From Actinospineispora spinosispora DSM 44797 (lineage in GTDB: Bacteria > Actinomycetota > Actinomycetes > Mycobacteriales > Pseudonocardiaceae): a stretch of DNA of 64,000 nucleotides. Location: NCBI RefSeq assembly GCF_000429025.1, contig NZ_AUBB01000006.1, forward strand, positions 496,001 through 560,000, in the 5' to 3' direction. Shown here one piece after another: positions 15,467 to 23,152 of the stretch; position 1 is the first letter of the stretch, and every line of letters begins with the position of its first letter. The notes below the pieces were generated by a model. The model was not told where the DNA came from and did no database searches. It worked only from the letters and a program-made list of their open reading frames with translations. The position numbers and the translations under genes are program-made.

Positions 15467-16059
15467 GGGGACATCAACTCCGCTAGCTGGATGCGCGCTC
15501 GGGACAGTCTGCCTCGGACCGAAGCCGGGGTGGTGTCGACGATGCGGGCGATCTCCTCATAGGACCGACCGTGGGCTTCGCGCAGCAACCACACAACTCG
15601 CTGTTGAGCGGTCAGCCGTCCCAACGCCTCGGACAACGCCGCGAGCTGAGCCATGTTCTGTGCCGAGCTCTGCGGATCCCGCCCCGCCACCGTCATCCAC
15701 GCGGGTTCTCCTCGCGACTGCTCCTCGTCCAGTGCCTCGGTCGGGCGACGCTTGCGCAGCACAGTCAGACACCGGTTCGTGGCGGTGGTGTAGAGCCAAC
15801 CGGAGAACGCCGCTTCCCGGTGAATCTCCGGGAGCCGCCGCCACGCGGTCAGAAAGACCTCCTGGGTGATGTCTTCCGCATCACCGCGATCGCGGGTCAT
15901 CCGCAACGCCAGCTGGTAGATCCGCTTCTGGTAGCGCGTCACCAGCGCCTCGAACGCGGTCAGATCACCTTCGCGGGCGCGCACCACCAAGGTCTCGTCG
16001 TCGATCGCCGTCGCCGTCAGCACCATGGTGCTGCCCGACCCGGCGTCTGGCTGAGACAC
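15457..16059 (-). CDS. ECF-family RNA polymerase sigma factor
   Basis: A 200-residue extracytoplasmic-function sigma factor. Region 2 is at residues ~25-95 (VVRAREGDLTAFEALVTRYQ, then RDRGDAEDITQEVFLTAWRR and FSGWLYTTATNRCLTVLRKR). Region 4 is at residues ~140-195 (ALGRLTAQQRVVWLLREAHG, then RSYEEIARIVDTTPASVRGR). I place the start at GTG 16059 because a perfect AGGAGG (16066-16071) lies 6 nt upstream; in-frame ATG codons further up lack one. The overlapping downstream gene is probably its anti-sigma factor. Confidence 0.88.
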   Translation of the reverse strand: MSQPDAGSGSTMVLTATAIDDETLVVRAREGDLTAFEALVTRYQKRIYQLALRMTRDRGDAEDITQEVFLTAWRRLPEIHREAAFSGWLYTTATNRCLTVLRKRRPTEALDEEQSRGEPAWMTVAGRDPQSSAQNMAQLAALSEALGRLTAQQRVVWLLREAHGRSYEEIARIVDTTPASVRGRLSRARIQLAELMSPWH

Positions 16060-16255
16060 CCATCGCCTCCTAGAGGAATCGCTTTCCGCCATCGGGTCAG
16101 ACGCCGGCGACGGAGAATTCGTCACGGGCCGAACAGGGCAGGACGCACGTGGGCTCCATCACTCACCGGCCGCGTGACGTTTCCCGTCCAGGTCGCGTCT
16201 GACCCGGTGAGCACCCACAACGGTGGGCTGCCGGACACACGAAAGGCGACACATC

Positions 16256-16450
16256 ATGGGACTCGGGGACAAGATTTCCAACAAGACCGAAGAGCTCAAA
16301 GGCAAGACCAAGGAGACCACCGGAAAGGCCACCGGTAACGAGGAGCTCGAAGCCGAAGGCAAGGTCGATCAAGGCAAGTCCGGTATCAAGCAGGCCGGTG
16401 AAAACGTCAAGGACGCTGCCAAGGACCTCAAGAACACATTCAAGAAATAA
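16256..16450 (+). CDS. csbD: CsbD family stress protein
   Basis: A 64-residue, Lys/Glu-rich, highly hydrophilic protein: MGLGDKISNKTEELKGKTKE, then TTGKATGNEELEAEGKVDQG and a C-terminal VKDAAKDLKNTFKK. This matches CsbD/YjbJ proteins, which are abundant general-stress proteins of unknown biochemical role and are sigma-B dependent in Bacillus. The ATG at 16256 begins the conserved region. A long hairpin at 16467-16513 follows the stop. It is divergent from the ECF sigma operon and upstream of a DUF6131 gene, giving a compact envelope/stress neighbourhood. Confidence 0.9.
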   Translation: MGLGDKISNKTEELKGKTKETTGKATGNEELEAEGKVDQGKSGIKQAGENVKDAAKDLKNTFKK

Positions 16451-16466
16451 GTAGCCGGCCACGTTC

Positions 16467-16513
16467 GAGGTGGCGTTGTCATACCGCGCGGTGCAGCATG
16501 ACAACGCCACCTC
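16467..16513. terminator. 16-bp perfect hairpin after csbD
   Basis: Two perfect 16-nt complementary arms (16467-16482 and 16498-16513) with a 15-nt loop start 16 nt after the csbD stop. It is a typical strong intrinsic terminator of high-GC actinobacteria, isolating csbD from the DUF6131 gene. Confidence 0.8.
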
Positions 16514-16583
16514 TCGGGCCTCATCCGGACGCCGGGAACACGTAGCTTCCGGGCGTCGCAAGTCTTGGCCTCAAGGAGAAATG

Positions 16584-16739
16584 ATGATCGTCCTCGGAGT
16601 TGTCCTGCTCCTGATCGGCTGGCTCACCGGAATCTCGATCCTGTACACGGTCGGAGCAATCCTGCTCGTCGTAGGCCTCGTCCTGTTGCTGCTCGGTTCG
16701 GTCGGGCGCGGTGTCGGTGGCCGTCGCTGGTACTTCTAG
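16584..16739 (+). CDS. DUF6131 family two-helix membrane mini-protein (copy 2)
   Basis: A 51-residue protein that differs from the product of 7537-7692 by a single conservative position (MIVLGVVLLLIGWLTG here, ILLLIG there) and ends in the same GRGVGGRRWYF. It has two hydrophobic helices and a basic, aromatic C-terminus. ATG codons occur at 16581 and 16584; the AAGGAG at 16573-16578 is better spaced for 16584. A perfect hairpin at 16765-16801 follows. The DNA of the two copies differs at many third positions, so the near-identity reflects protein-level selection and not a recent duplication. Confidence 0.85.
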   Translation: MIVLGVVLLLIGWLTGISILYTVGAILLVVGLVLLLLGSVGRGVGGRRWYF

Positions 16740-16764
16740 CTCCTGACCCGACCCACCCTGACCA

Positions 16765-16801
16765 GCTCTGTGTCGGGTACCTCGCGTGCCCGACACAGAG
16801 C
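16765..16801. terminator. 13-bp perfect hairpin between convergent DUF6131 and SDR genes
   Basis: Perfect 13-nt arms at 16765-16777 and 16789-16801 with an 11-nt loop lie between the convergent stops at 16739 and 16820. It should work as a bidirectional terminator. Confidence 0.8.
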
Positions 16802-16819
16802 ACGTCCTCGCGTCGACGC

Positions 16820-17623
16820 CTAGGTGCCTGATGCGGTCGTGGCGATGCCGCCGTCGACCGGGATGACGGTGCCGGTGAGGTAGGACGCGGCCCGGCTGGC
16901 GAGGAACACGGCGATACCGGCCATGTCGTCGTCGCGGCCGAGCCGGCGCAGTGGCGCCTTCGCCGCGATCGTGTCGCCGATGGCATCGAGGGTGGAGGCC
17001 ATCATCTGCGACGGGAACGGTCCTGGGGCTACCGCGTTCACGGTGACGTGTTGTGGGCCCAGTTCTCTGGCGAGCACTCTGGTGAGTTGATGGAGTGCCG
17101 CTTTGCTGCTGGCGTAGGAGTAGTTGGGCGACTGGGCGACGTGGATGGCGGCGATACTGCCGATGTTGATGATCCGCGCGGGATCGTCGGCGGTGCCCGC
17201 CGAGCGGAGTGCGGGCAGCAGCGCCTGCACCAGCCAGAACGGCGACTTGAGGTTGAGGTCGATCACCGTGTCCCAGGCCTCGTCGGGGAACGTCTCCAGC
17301 GGCTCGCGCCACATCACCCCGGCGTTGTTGACGAGGATGTCCAGGCGTTCCGAGCCGCTCGTGACCAGATCGGCGAGACGCCGGCATTCGTCGTGCCTGG
17401 ACAGGTCGGCGGGGATCGCCTGCACGTCGCCGAACCCGGACAGCAGATGCTGTGCCTCCGCGCACGTGTCTGCCTTGCGTGAGCTGATGACGACGCGGGC
17501 ACCCGCCCGCAGAAGGCCGCGCGCGATCATCAACCCGATTCCCCTGGTGCCGCCGGTGACAAGTGCGTACTTCCCACTCAGATCGAAAAGATCCGCGTGA
17601 GTGGTGAACTCGGTGTCCGTCAT
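16820..17623 (-). CDS. short-chain dehydrogenase/reductase (SDR)
   Basis: A 267-residue classical SDR. The cofactor loop YALVTGGTRGIGLMIARGLL is near residue 20, an NNAG motif in LDILVNNAGVMWREPLET near residue 100, the catalytic Ser in RIINIGSIAA, and the active-site YSYASSKAAL (YxxxK) near residue 170; the end has SYLTGTVIPVDGGIATTASG. An Arg after the second cofactor-loop strand (SSRKAD) favours NADP(H). The ATG at 17623 has GGAGAAGG about 11 nt upstream. It is divergent from an MmyB-type XRE regulator at 17809, its probable controller. The substrate is unknown. Confidence 0.9.
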   Translation of the reverse strand: MTDTEFTTHADLFDLSGKYALVTGGTRGIGLMIARGLLRAGARVVISSRKADTCAEAQHLLSGFGDVQAIPADLSRHDECRRLADLVTSGSERLDILVNNAGVMWREPLETFPDEAWDTVIDLNLKSPFWLVQALLPALRSAGTADDPARIINIGSIAAIHVAQSPNYSYASSKAALHQLTRVLARELGPQHVTVNAVAPGPFPSQMMASTLDAIGDTIAAKAPLRRLGRDDDMAGIAVFLASRAASYLTGTVIPVDGGIATTASGT

Positions 17624-17808
17624 TGGTCTTCGATCCTTCTCTCCCGGAGGCATGCGGTGACTCGGTCACGCGTCCGGTGCGGCTGAATTGAGCTGATTAC
17701 CGGAGGGCTCCAACAGGTTGACCGGCGTTGTGGGCGTGTGGGAGACCCTGGTGAGAGAGGTACCGACAGAACCTCCCTCCGTGTGCGGACACGGCCTACG
17801 GTGATGAG

Positions 17809-18699
17809 GTGGCCACGATCGATCCGCGCGCTGAGATCAAGGAATTCCTGAGTTCACGTCGCGCGCGGATCACGCCCGAGCGAGCCGGACTGCCCGCCTA
17901 CGGCGGCAACCGCCGGGTCACAGGCCTGCGTCGGGAAGAGGTGGCTCTCCTGGCGGGGGTGTCGGTCGACTACTACGTGCGTATGGAACGCGGCAGCCTC
18001 ACCGGCGCCTCGGACGGGGTGCTCGACGCGGTCGCCTCCGCCTTGCAGCTCGACGAGGCCGAGCGCGATCACCTGTTCCACCTCGCGCGGCAGTCCAGGA
18101 CCCCCAGCGGGCCGCGCCGCCGTCGACCCTCGGTGACGGTGCGTCCGGCGCTTCAGCAGGTGCTCGATGCCATCACCGATGCACCGGCCTGGATCTGCAA
18201 CGGGCGTTACGACGTGCTGGCCCTGAACCGGCTCGCTGGCGCGCTGTATTCACCGGTGCTCGCCGAGACGCGACGGCCGGCGAACACCGCACGGTTCGTG
18301 TATCTGCACTCCGAAGCGGCACGAACGTTCTTCGTCGACTATGACCAGATCGCCTGTGACGTGGCCGCGAAGCTACGCATGGAAGCCGGCCGAAATCCGC
18401 ACGACAAGGGCCTGATCGCCCTGGTCGGTGAACTGTCGACGAGCAGTGAGCTGTTTCGGCGGCGGTGGGCCTCACAGGACGTTCGGCTCCACCGGTCCGG
18501 ACGCAAGCGTCTGCACCATCCGGTGGTGGGCCGGCTCGACCTGGACGTCGAGTCGATGGAGCTGCCTGCCGAACCCGGCCTGCTCCTGAACGTCTACACC
18601 GCGCCTGCCGGCACGGCGACCGCGGACGGTCTCGCCCTCTTGGCGTCGTGGGCGGCCAGCCAGGACGAGCCGGCGACCGACACTCGAGATCTCAGCTGA
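17809..18699 (+). CDS. XRE regulator with MmyB-type ligand-binding domain
   Basis: A 296-residue regulator. Residues ~25-85 are an HTH_31 XRE domain (RRVTGLRREEVALLAGVSVD, then YYVRMERGSLTGAS). Residues ~115-285 are the MmyB-like (MLTR) ligand-binding domain (ALQQVLDAITDAPAWICNGR, then YDVLALNRLAGALYSPV, and HHPVVGRLDLDVESMELPAE). Such proteins bind small hydrophobic ligands and usually repress a divergent oxidoreductase gene. Here that partner is the SDR at 16820-17623. The same regulator/SDR pairing recurs at 62752-64000. The GTG at 17809 begins the conserved head. Confidence 0.9.
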   Translation: MATIDPRAEIKEFLSSRRARITPERAGLPAYGGNRRVTGLRREEVALLAGVSVDYYVRMERGSLTGASDGVLDAVASALQLDEAERDHLFHLARQSRTPSGPRRRRPSVTVRPALQQVLDAITDAPAWICNGRYDVLALNRLAGALYSPVLAETRRPANTARFVYLHSEAARTFFVDYDQIACDVAAKLRMEAGRNPHDKGLIALVGELSTSSELFRRRWASQDVRLHRSGRKRLHHPVVGRLDLDVESMELPAEPGLLLNVYTAPAGTATADGLALLASWAASQDEPATDTRDLS

Positions 18700-18736
18700 T
18701 CTGCCGAACTTTTCGGTAGGTGTCAGGTCCTCACCG

Positions 18737-19693
18737 TCAGCTGATCGCACTGTGAGCAGAACTCGGCAGGTCGGGTTCCGGCACACAGTCCGGGACCAGG
18801 TTGACAGCGGCCAGCTGGCGGGCGGTCTGGACAAACGCACGCACCAGTGGCGAGTTCATGTCCCGACGCCAGGCGATGGACACCGTCGATCCGGGCAACG
18901 ACGGTGCCGGGATGAAGGTCAGCCCGGGCCGGTCGTAGAAACGTTTGGTCGAGGACTGGGTGAACGCCATGCCGCGCCCGGCAAGGATCGCCTCGAAACA
19001 CTCGTCGACGCCACCGACCTCGGCGCCGATCCGCACCGGGTACCCGTCCCGCTGGTCGGTCGCCAGCCAGAAGTCCCGCCAGTGCTCGGGCGCCTTGCGA
19101 GCCACGAACGGCTGGTCCGCGAGCTGGTCAACGCTGACGGAGGGAAACACCGCCACCGGGGAGTCCTGGGACACCACCAGCATCCGGGTCTCGGTGAACA
19201 GGGTCGCCAGACCGAGCCAGTCCTGCATCAGCAACGGCAACCGGACAAAGGCGACGTCCACCTCGCCCTCCGCCAGACCGAGGTAGGGGTCCGCGAAGTC
19301 GTGCGCGCGCATCTCGACCTGAGCGGCCGGGAACTGTGCGCGGAAGGCGGCGAGGATCCTCGGGGTGAGCTCGGCGGCGGCGTTGGCCTGGAAACCGACG
19401 ATCAGCCCACCTCGCGTACCCCGCCCGGCCTCCCGGGTGCGGATCGCGACCTGTTCCGCGTCGGCAAGCAGCCTGCGGGCCTCCCCCAGGAGCACCGAAC
19501 CGGCCGCGGTGAGCTCGACGTGCCGGCTGGTGCGCAGCAGCAATGTGGTGCCGAGCGTGTGCTCGAGCTTGCGAATCTGCACGCTCAGTGACGGCTGCGC
19601 GATGTGCAGCCGGGCCGCCGCCCGGCCGAAATGCAGCTCCTCGGCCACCGCTACGAAATAGCGCATCACGCGCAGATCCAACGTTGGCGGCAC
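18737..19693 (-). CDS. LysR-type transcriptional regulator
   Basis: A 318-residue LysR protein. Residues ~1-65 are the winged helix (LDLRVMRYFVAVAEELHFGR, then AAARLHIAQPSLSVQIRKLE and RHVELTAAGSVLLGEARR). Residues ~95-300 are the effector-binding domain (GGLIVGFQANAAAELTPRIL). It is divergent from the SCP2-like and hydrolase genes at 19843-21143, which are its likely targets. The 149-bp spacer should hold the T-n11-A type sites. The stop lies 37 nt from that of the convergent XRE gene; only a weak 5-bp hairpin (18704-18716) separates them. Confidence 0.9.
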   Translation of the reverse strand: MPPTLDLRVMRYFVAVAEELHFGRAAARLHIAQPSLSVQIRKLEHTLGTTLLLRTSRHVELTAAGSVLLGEARRLLADAEQVAIRTREAGRGTRGGLIVGFQANAAAELTPRILAAFRAQFPAAQVEMRAHDFADPYLGLAEGEVDVAFVRLPLLMQDWLGLATLFTETRMLVVSQDSPVAVFPSVSVDQLADQPFVARKAPEHWRDFWLATDQRDGYPVRIGAEVGGVDECFEAILAGRGMAFTQSSTKRFYDRPGLTFIPAPSLPGSTVSIAWRRDMNSPLVRAFVQTARQLAAVNLVPDCVPEPDLPSSAHSAIS

Positions 19694-19842
19694 GTGCGTG
19701 ATGTTAGTCGTCAGCTATTCGGCCGCACCAATGCTTGCTTCCTATCGATCGGTGGCCAACGGGTATTGGACCCATTCCCCACGCGAGCGGTCAAATGTCT
19801 GGCGATCCACAACGTCACACCGCTCGAGGAGGAGCCGCTGTC

Positions 19843-20250
19843 ATGACAGTGACCAGCCCGACACTCTCCGCCGCCGACTGGGCGCGCGCGTTCACCGACG
19901 CGACGAACAATGACCGGGAGATTCAAGCGCACGGGAAGTACTTCACCTGCTCGTACCTGCTCGACATGGCTGACCACACGTTTGTCGTGCGCCTGGTGTC
20001 CGGCCAGGTCACCGACCTCGCGGTCGACCCGGGCCCGCTGGACGTGCCGTACCAGTTCGCCATCCGGGCCAGCGCGGACACCTGGCGCAACTTCGGCACG
20101 CCAGTACCGGCACCGATGTACCACGGCATCTGGGCGGCCAGCTTCCAGCGGGACATGAAGCTCGAGGGCGACGTACTGGTGCTCATGCAGAACCTGCGCT
20201 GCCTCACTCGGCAGATCGAGCTGCTGCGCAGCGTCGGCGTCCCGGTCTGA
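19843..20250 (+). CDS. SCP2-like (sterol-carrier-type) small protein
   Basis: A 135-residue soluble protein with TFVVRLVSGQVTDLAVDPGP, then YQFAIRASADTWRNFGTP and a late MKLEGDVLVLMQNLRCLTRQ. This layout of strands plus a hydrophobic C-terminal helix resembles SCP2 sterol-carrier domains, which bind lipids in a tunnel. A GAGGAGGAG site lies upstream of the ATG. It is the first gene of a two-gene operon with an alpha/beta-hydrolase (41-nt gap) and is divergent from a LysR regulator, so a role in handling a hydrophobic substrate for that hydrolase is reasonable. The exact function is unknown. Confidence 0.65.
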   Translation: MTVTSPTLSAADWARAFTDATNNDREIQAHGKYFTCSYLLDMADHTFVVRLVSGQVTDLAVDPGPLDVPYQFAIRASADTWRNFGTPVPAPMYHGIWAASFQRDMKLEGDVLVLMQNLRCLTRQIELLRSVGVPV

Positions 20251-20291
20251 ACCGACGAACCCCGTATCCGCAACAGACGAGGAGACACATC

Positions 20292-21143
20292 ATGGCCAGG
20301 GTTTCACCGGTCACCGGCCGGTACGTCTACGTCGAGGTGGATGGCCTCGAGTACAAGGTGTTCTACCTGGAGAACGGCACCGGGCAACCGTTGGTGTGCC
20401 AGCACACCGCCGGCTGCCACAACCACCAGTGGCGCGGGCTCCTCGAAGACGAGGACATCACCGCCAACCATCGGGTCATCGCCTACGACCTGCCCCGGCA
20501 CGGCAAATCCGATCCGCCGGAGAACAGTGAGTGGTGGACCGAGGAGTACAAGCTCACCGCCGATCACTACGCCAACTTCATCGTCGCGTTGTGTGATGCA
20601 CTGGAGCTGGAGGAGCCGATCTTCATGGGCTCCTCGTTCGGCGGCAACATCGCGTTGCAGCTGGCCTACCGATTCCCCGAGCGCTTCGCCGGAGTCATTC
20701 CGGTCGAGGGTGCGGACTACTCCCCCGGTTTCTACCTGGACTGGTGGCACCATCCGCACGCCAACGCCGCGCAGGTGTGCGGGAGCGGGGTATGGGACCT
20801 GATGGCCCCGCAGTCCCCCGATGCGGACCGTTGGAAGACCTGGTTCTACTACACCCAGGGGTCCGAGGCGTTCAAGGGTGACCTGCACTTCTACTCGGTC
20901 GACCACGATCTGCGCGGCAAGCTCGGCGAGATCGACGGCGAGAGCTGCCCGGTCGTCATGCTCACGGGCGAGTACGACTACCTCACCACTCCGGAGGACG
21001 GCCGGCGGACCGCGGCCGCGATCAAGAACGCCGCGTTCATCGAGATGAAGGAGATCGGTCACTTCCCGATGAGCGAGAACTACCCGGCGTTCCGAACCTA
21101 CCTGCGCCAAGCCCTCGACACGCTCTCCAACGCCGGCCGGTAA
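20292..21143 (+). CDS. alpha/beta-hydrolase
   Basis: A 283-residue alpha/beta-hydrolase. The oxyanion region is LVCQHTAGCHNHQWRGL (residues ~34-50), unusual in having a Cys-His-rich loop where HGxx is normal. HRVIAYDLPRHGKSDPPE follows. The nucleophile elbow is FMGSSFGGNIALQLAYRFPE with Ser115, the likely acid Asp lies in LTGEYDYLTTPEDG, and the catalytic His in EIGHFPMSENYPAF. The lack of a lid with membrane features suggests a soluble esterase or C-C hydrolase. It is the second gene of the LysR-linked operon. A 24-bp hairpin terminator follows at 21161. Confidence 0.85.
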   Translation: MARVSPVTGRYVYVEVDGLEYKVFYLENGTGQPLVCQHTAGCHNHQWRGLLEDEDITANHRVIAYDLPRHGKSDPPENSEWWTEEYKLTADHYANFIVALCDALELEEPIFMGSSFGGNIALQLAYRFPERFAGVIPVEGADYSPGFYLDWWHHPHANAAQVCGSGVWDLMAPQSPDADRWKTWFYYTQGSEAFKGDLHFYSVDHDLRGKLGEIDGESCPVVMLTGEYDYLTTPEDGRRTAAAIKNAAFIEMKEIGHFPMSENYPAFRTYLRQALDTLSNAGR

Positions 21144-21160
21144 CGCCCGCGGTGTTCGCA

Positions 21161-21217
21161 ATGACCTGGAACGCTCCGCTGACCTGGCGGCAGGGTCAGC
21201 GGAGCGTTCCAGGTCAT
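21161..21217. terminator. 24-bp perfect hairpin between convergent genes
   Basis: Perfect complementary 24-nt arms (21161-21184 and 21194-21217) flank a 9-nt loop, between the hydrolase stop (21143) and the convergent TetR stop (21250). It is the longest perfect stem in the window and should terminate from both sides. Confidence 0.85.
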
Positions 21218-21249
21218 CGCACGGTCCGGCACTCCGACGACCGGGAGCC

Positions 21250-21840
21250 TCAGGCGAGGTTCAGTAGCCGGTCGACGCCGTAGTCGAAGCGGGCGTCGAA
21301 GGTGTCCGCGACCATCAGTTCCTCGCCGACCTCGGCGAGTGCCGGATACGCCCCGGACCGGAAGAGCTCGTGCACGTGGTCGCCGGGCTTGTCGGAGGGA
21401 GTTTGCTGCTCCTGGGTGAGGCCGAGGGTGAGGTACACGAGCGACCAGCACAGCCGTGCCGCGTCGCTCTCCGGGTAGCCCGCCGCGAGCAGGGCGGCGA
21501 CGATCGCGTTCGCGACGCGGAGGGTCTTGCCCGTGCCGGTGAAGGTGCCGGCGACGAGCCTGCCGCCGTCACGGTGGTGCAGCAACGCGGCCCGGTAGCG
21601 ACCGGCAATGGTGCGGACCTGCTGGATCGGGTCGGCCGGCAGGTCGTCGACGTCGACGGTGCCGATGATGGTGTCCGCCATCGTCTCGATCAGCGACTGC
21701 TTCGTCTTGACGTGCCAGCTCACCGAGTTGAGGTGGGCGCCGAGGGTCCGAGCGACCCCGCGCAGGGACAGCCGCTCGAGCCCCTCGGCCTCGAGAGTGG
21801 CGAACGCGGCCTCGATCACGTCGTCCTGCGTCCACCGCAT
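21250..21840 (-). CDS. TetR-family repressor with tetracycline-repressor-type C-domain
   Basis: A 196-residue TetR protein. Residues ~5-50 form the HTH (VIEAAFATLEAEGLERLSLR, then GVARTLGAHLNSVSWHVKTK). The C-terminal domain (IIGTVDVDDLPADPIQQVRT, then DGGRLVAGTFTGTGKTLRVA) is of the TetR_C_1 type. The same 19-bp palindrome found twice before the monooxygenase operon (24395-24446) lies 31 nt upstream of this start (21872-21890). It therefore very likely represses both itself and the monooxygenase-RidA-SDR operon immediately upstream on the same strand. Confidence 0.88.
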   Translation of the reverse strand: MRWTQDDVIEAAFATLEAEGLERLSLRGVARTLGAHLNSVSWHVKTKQSLIETMADTIIGTVDVDDLPADPIQQVRTIAGRYRAALLHHRDGGRLVAGTFTGTGKTLRVANAIVAALLAAGYPESDAARLCWSLVYLTLGLTQEQQTPSDKPGDHVHELFRSGAYPALAEVGEELMVADTFDARFDYGVDRLLNLA

Positions 21841-21871
21841 CCCGTTGCACCCCAGTCCTATCGCTCCAGAA

Positions 21872-21890
21872 ACTTGGTCATCGTACAAGT
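21872..21890. promoter_or_regulatory. TetR operator-like palindrome (autoregulatory copy)
   Basis: ACTTGGTCATCGTACAAGT matches the two sites at 24395-24413 and 24428-24446 in 15 and 16 of 19 positions. Its own symmetry is weaker (6 of 9 pairs), suggesting lower affinity. It lies 31 nt before the TetR start, within the 68-nt spacer after the SDR gene. Confidence 0.65.
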
Positions 21891-21908
21891 CGTCGATGCG
21901 TGACCGGG

Positions 21909-22724
21909 TCAGGCCCCGAAGGCCGCCTGCGAGACCTCGTCCCAGCGCTCCCACTCCTCGATCCGCGCCGCGTACTCCTTCCTCATCAACGGCAACGGGC
22001 CCTGACCGAAGAAGATCCGCAACGGCGGCTCGTCGGCGTCGACCAGGGTCAGGATCGCCTCGCGGGTCGCGGACGGGTCGCCACGCTTCGCCGAGGGCCG
22101 GGCCATGGCGGCGCGGAACTCGTCATAGGCGTCGCCGCGCTGAGCGTGCACGGCCGAGGGACCTGCCCAGTCGGTGGCGTATCCGGCCGGCTCGACCAGG
22201 GTGACCTTGATACCGAAGGCCTTCACCTCGGCGGCGAGGCTGGCGGTGAACCCCTCCAACCCGAACTTGGACGCGTGGTACACCCCGAGCCCCGGCAGGG
22301 AGAACACCCCGGCGATGGAGGACACCTGAACGATGTGGCCGCCGCCCTGGGCACGCATCAACGGGAGTGCGGCCTGGGTGACCCACAGCGGACCGAACAG
22401 GTTGACCTCGACCTGGTCGCGGGCCTGCTGCTCGGTCACCTCCTCGACCATGCCGAACAGGCCGTAGCCTGCGTTGTTGACCACCACGTCGAGCCGGCCG
22501 AAGTGCTGCGCGGCCCGCCGCACGGCAACGGTGACGGCGACGCGGTCGGTGACGTTCGCCTGGATCGGCAGGATGGCGTCGCCGTGCACCGCCACCAGGT
22601 CGTCGAATGCACCGGCGGTACGACTGAGCGCGGCGACGCGGTCGCCTCGGCCGAGGGCGGCCTCGGTCCACTCGCGGCCGAAGCCCTTCGACGCTCCGGT
22701 GATGAGCCAGGTCTTGCTGGACAT
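21909..22724 (-). CDS. short-chain dehydrogenase/reductase (SDR)
   Basis: A 271-residue SDR with TWLITGASKGFGREWTEAAL at the start, LDVVVNNAGYGLFGMVEEVT near residue 80, HIVQVSSIAG with the catalytic Ser, and YHASKFGLEG (YxxxK) near residue 155. The extended C-terminus (RIFFGQGPLPLMRKEYAARI) is typical of the oxidoreductase subfamily often annotated with this length. The start lies 11 nt after the RidA-type stop, so it is the third gene of the monooxygenase operon. The substrate is unknown, perhaps the product of the monooxygenase. Confidence 0.9.
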   Translation of the reverse strand: MSSKTWLITGASKGFGREWTEAALGRGDRVAALSRTAGAFDDLVAVHGDAILPIQANVTDRVAVTVAVRRAAQHFGRLDVVVNNAGYGLFGMVEEVTEQQARDQVEVNLFGPLWVTQAALPLMRAQGGGHIVQVSSIAGVFSLPGLGVYHASKFGLEGFTASLAAEVKAFGIKVTLVEPAGYATDWAGPSAVHAQRGDAYDEFRAAMARPSAKRGDPSATREAILTLVDADEPPLRIFFGQGPLPLMRKEYAARIEEWERWDEVSQAAFGA

Positions 22725-22735
22725 GTCTGATCTCC

Positions 22736-23152
22736 TCAGGTGTGTTGCGGGATGACGGCGATTCCGTCGATCTCGATGAGCCATTCCGGTCGGCCGAGGG
22801 CCTGCACGCCGAGCAACGTGCTGGCGGTGCGGGGCCAGTCGCCGTTGAACGCGCGGCGGCCGGCGGCGAAGATCGGCCCGACCAGGCCGGGGTGGTGGCC
22901 GACCACGTGGACGGTGTTCTTGAGCAGGTCGCCCGGCCCGCAGCCGGCCGCCGCCAGGGCGCGGGCCAGGTTGCGAAACGCCTGCTCGGCCTGGGTTTCG
23001 TGGTCACCGGGACCGACCAGCACTCCGTCGGCGTCGACAGCGATCTGCCCGGCGATGGCCACGATGCCCGAGGCACGGTCGATCGCTACGTGGTGATAGA
23101 CGTCGCTGACCGGGGGTGACAGTCCCGGCGGGTCGAGGCGCTCGATGGTCAC
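22736..23152 (-). CDS. RidA (YjgF/YER057c/UK114) family protein
   Basis: A 138-residue protein with the RidA core: YHHVAIDRASGIVAIAGQIA, then DHETQAEQAFRNLARALAAA and LLKNTVHVVGHHPGLVGPIF, ending ALGRPEWLIEIDGIAVI. Classical RidA deaminates reactive enamine/imine intermediates using an Arg before the last strand; here the expected position reads GRPEWLIEI, with an Arg two residues earlier, so activity is uncertain. The GTG overlaps the stop of the monooxygenase gene (GTGA), giving strict coupling. It probably handles a reactive product of that oxidation. Confidence 0.85.
   Translation of the reverse strand: MTIERLDPPGLSPPVSDVYHHVAIDRASGIVAIAGQIAVDADGVLVGPGDHETQAEQAFRNLARALAAAGCGPGDLLKNTVHVVGHHPGLVGPIFAAGRRAFNGDWPRTASTLLGVQALGRPEWLIEIDGIAVIPQHT

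Noticed and set aside
18704..18716. A 5-bp hairpin between the convergent XRE and LysR genes as terminator
   Set aside because: The stem is too short and too weak compared with the other perfect 13- to 24-bp terminators in the window.
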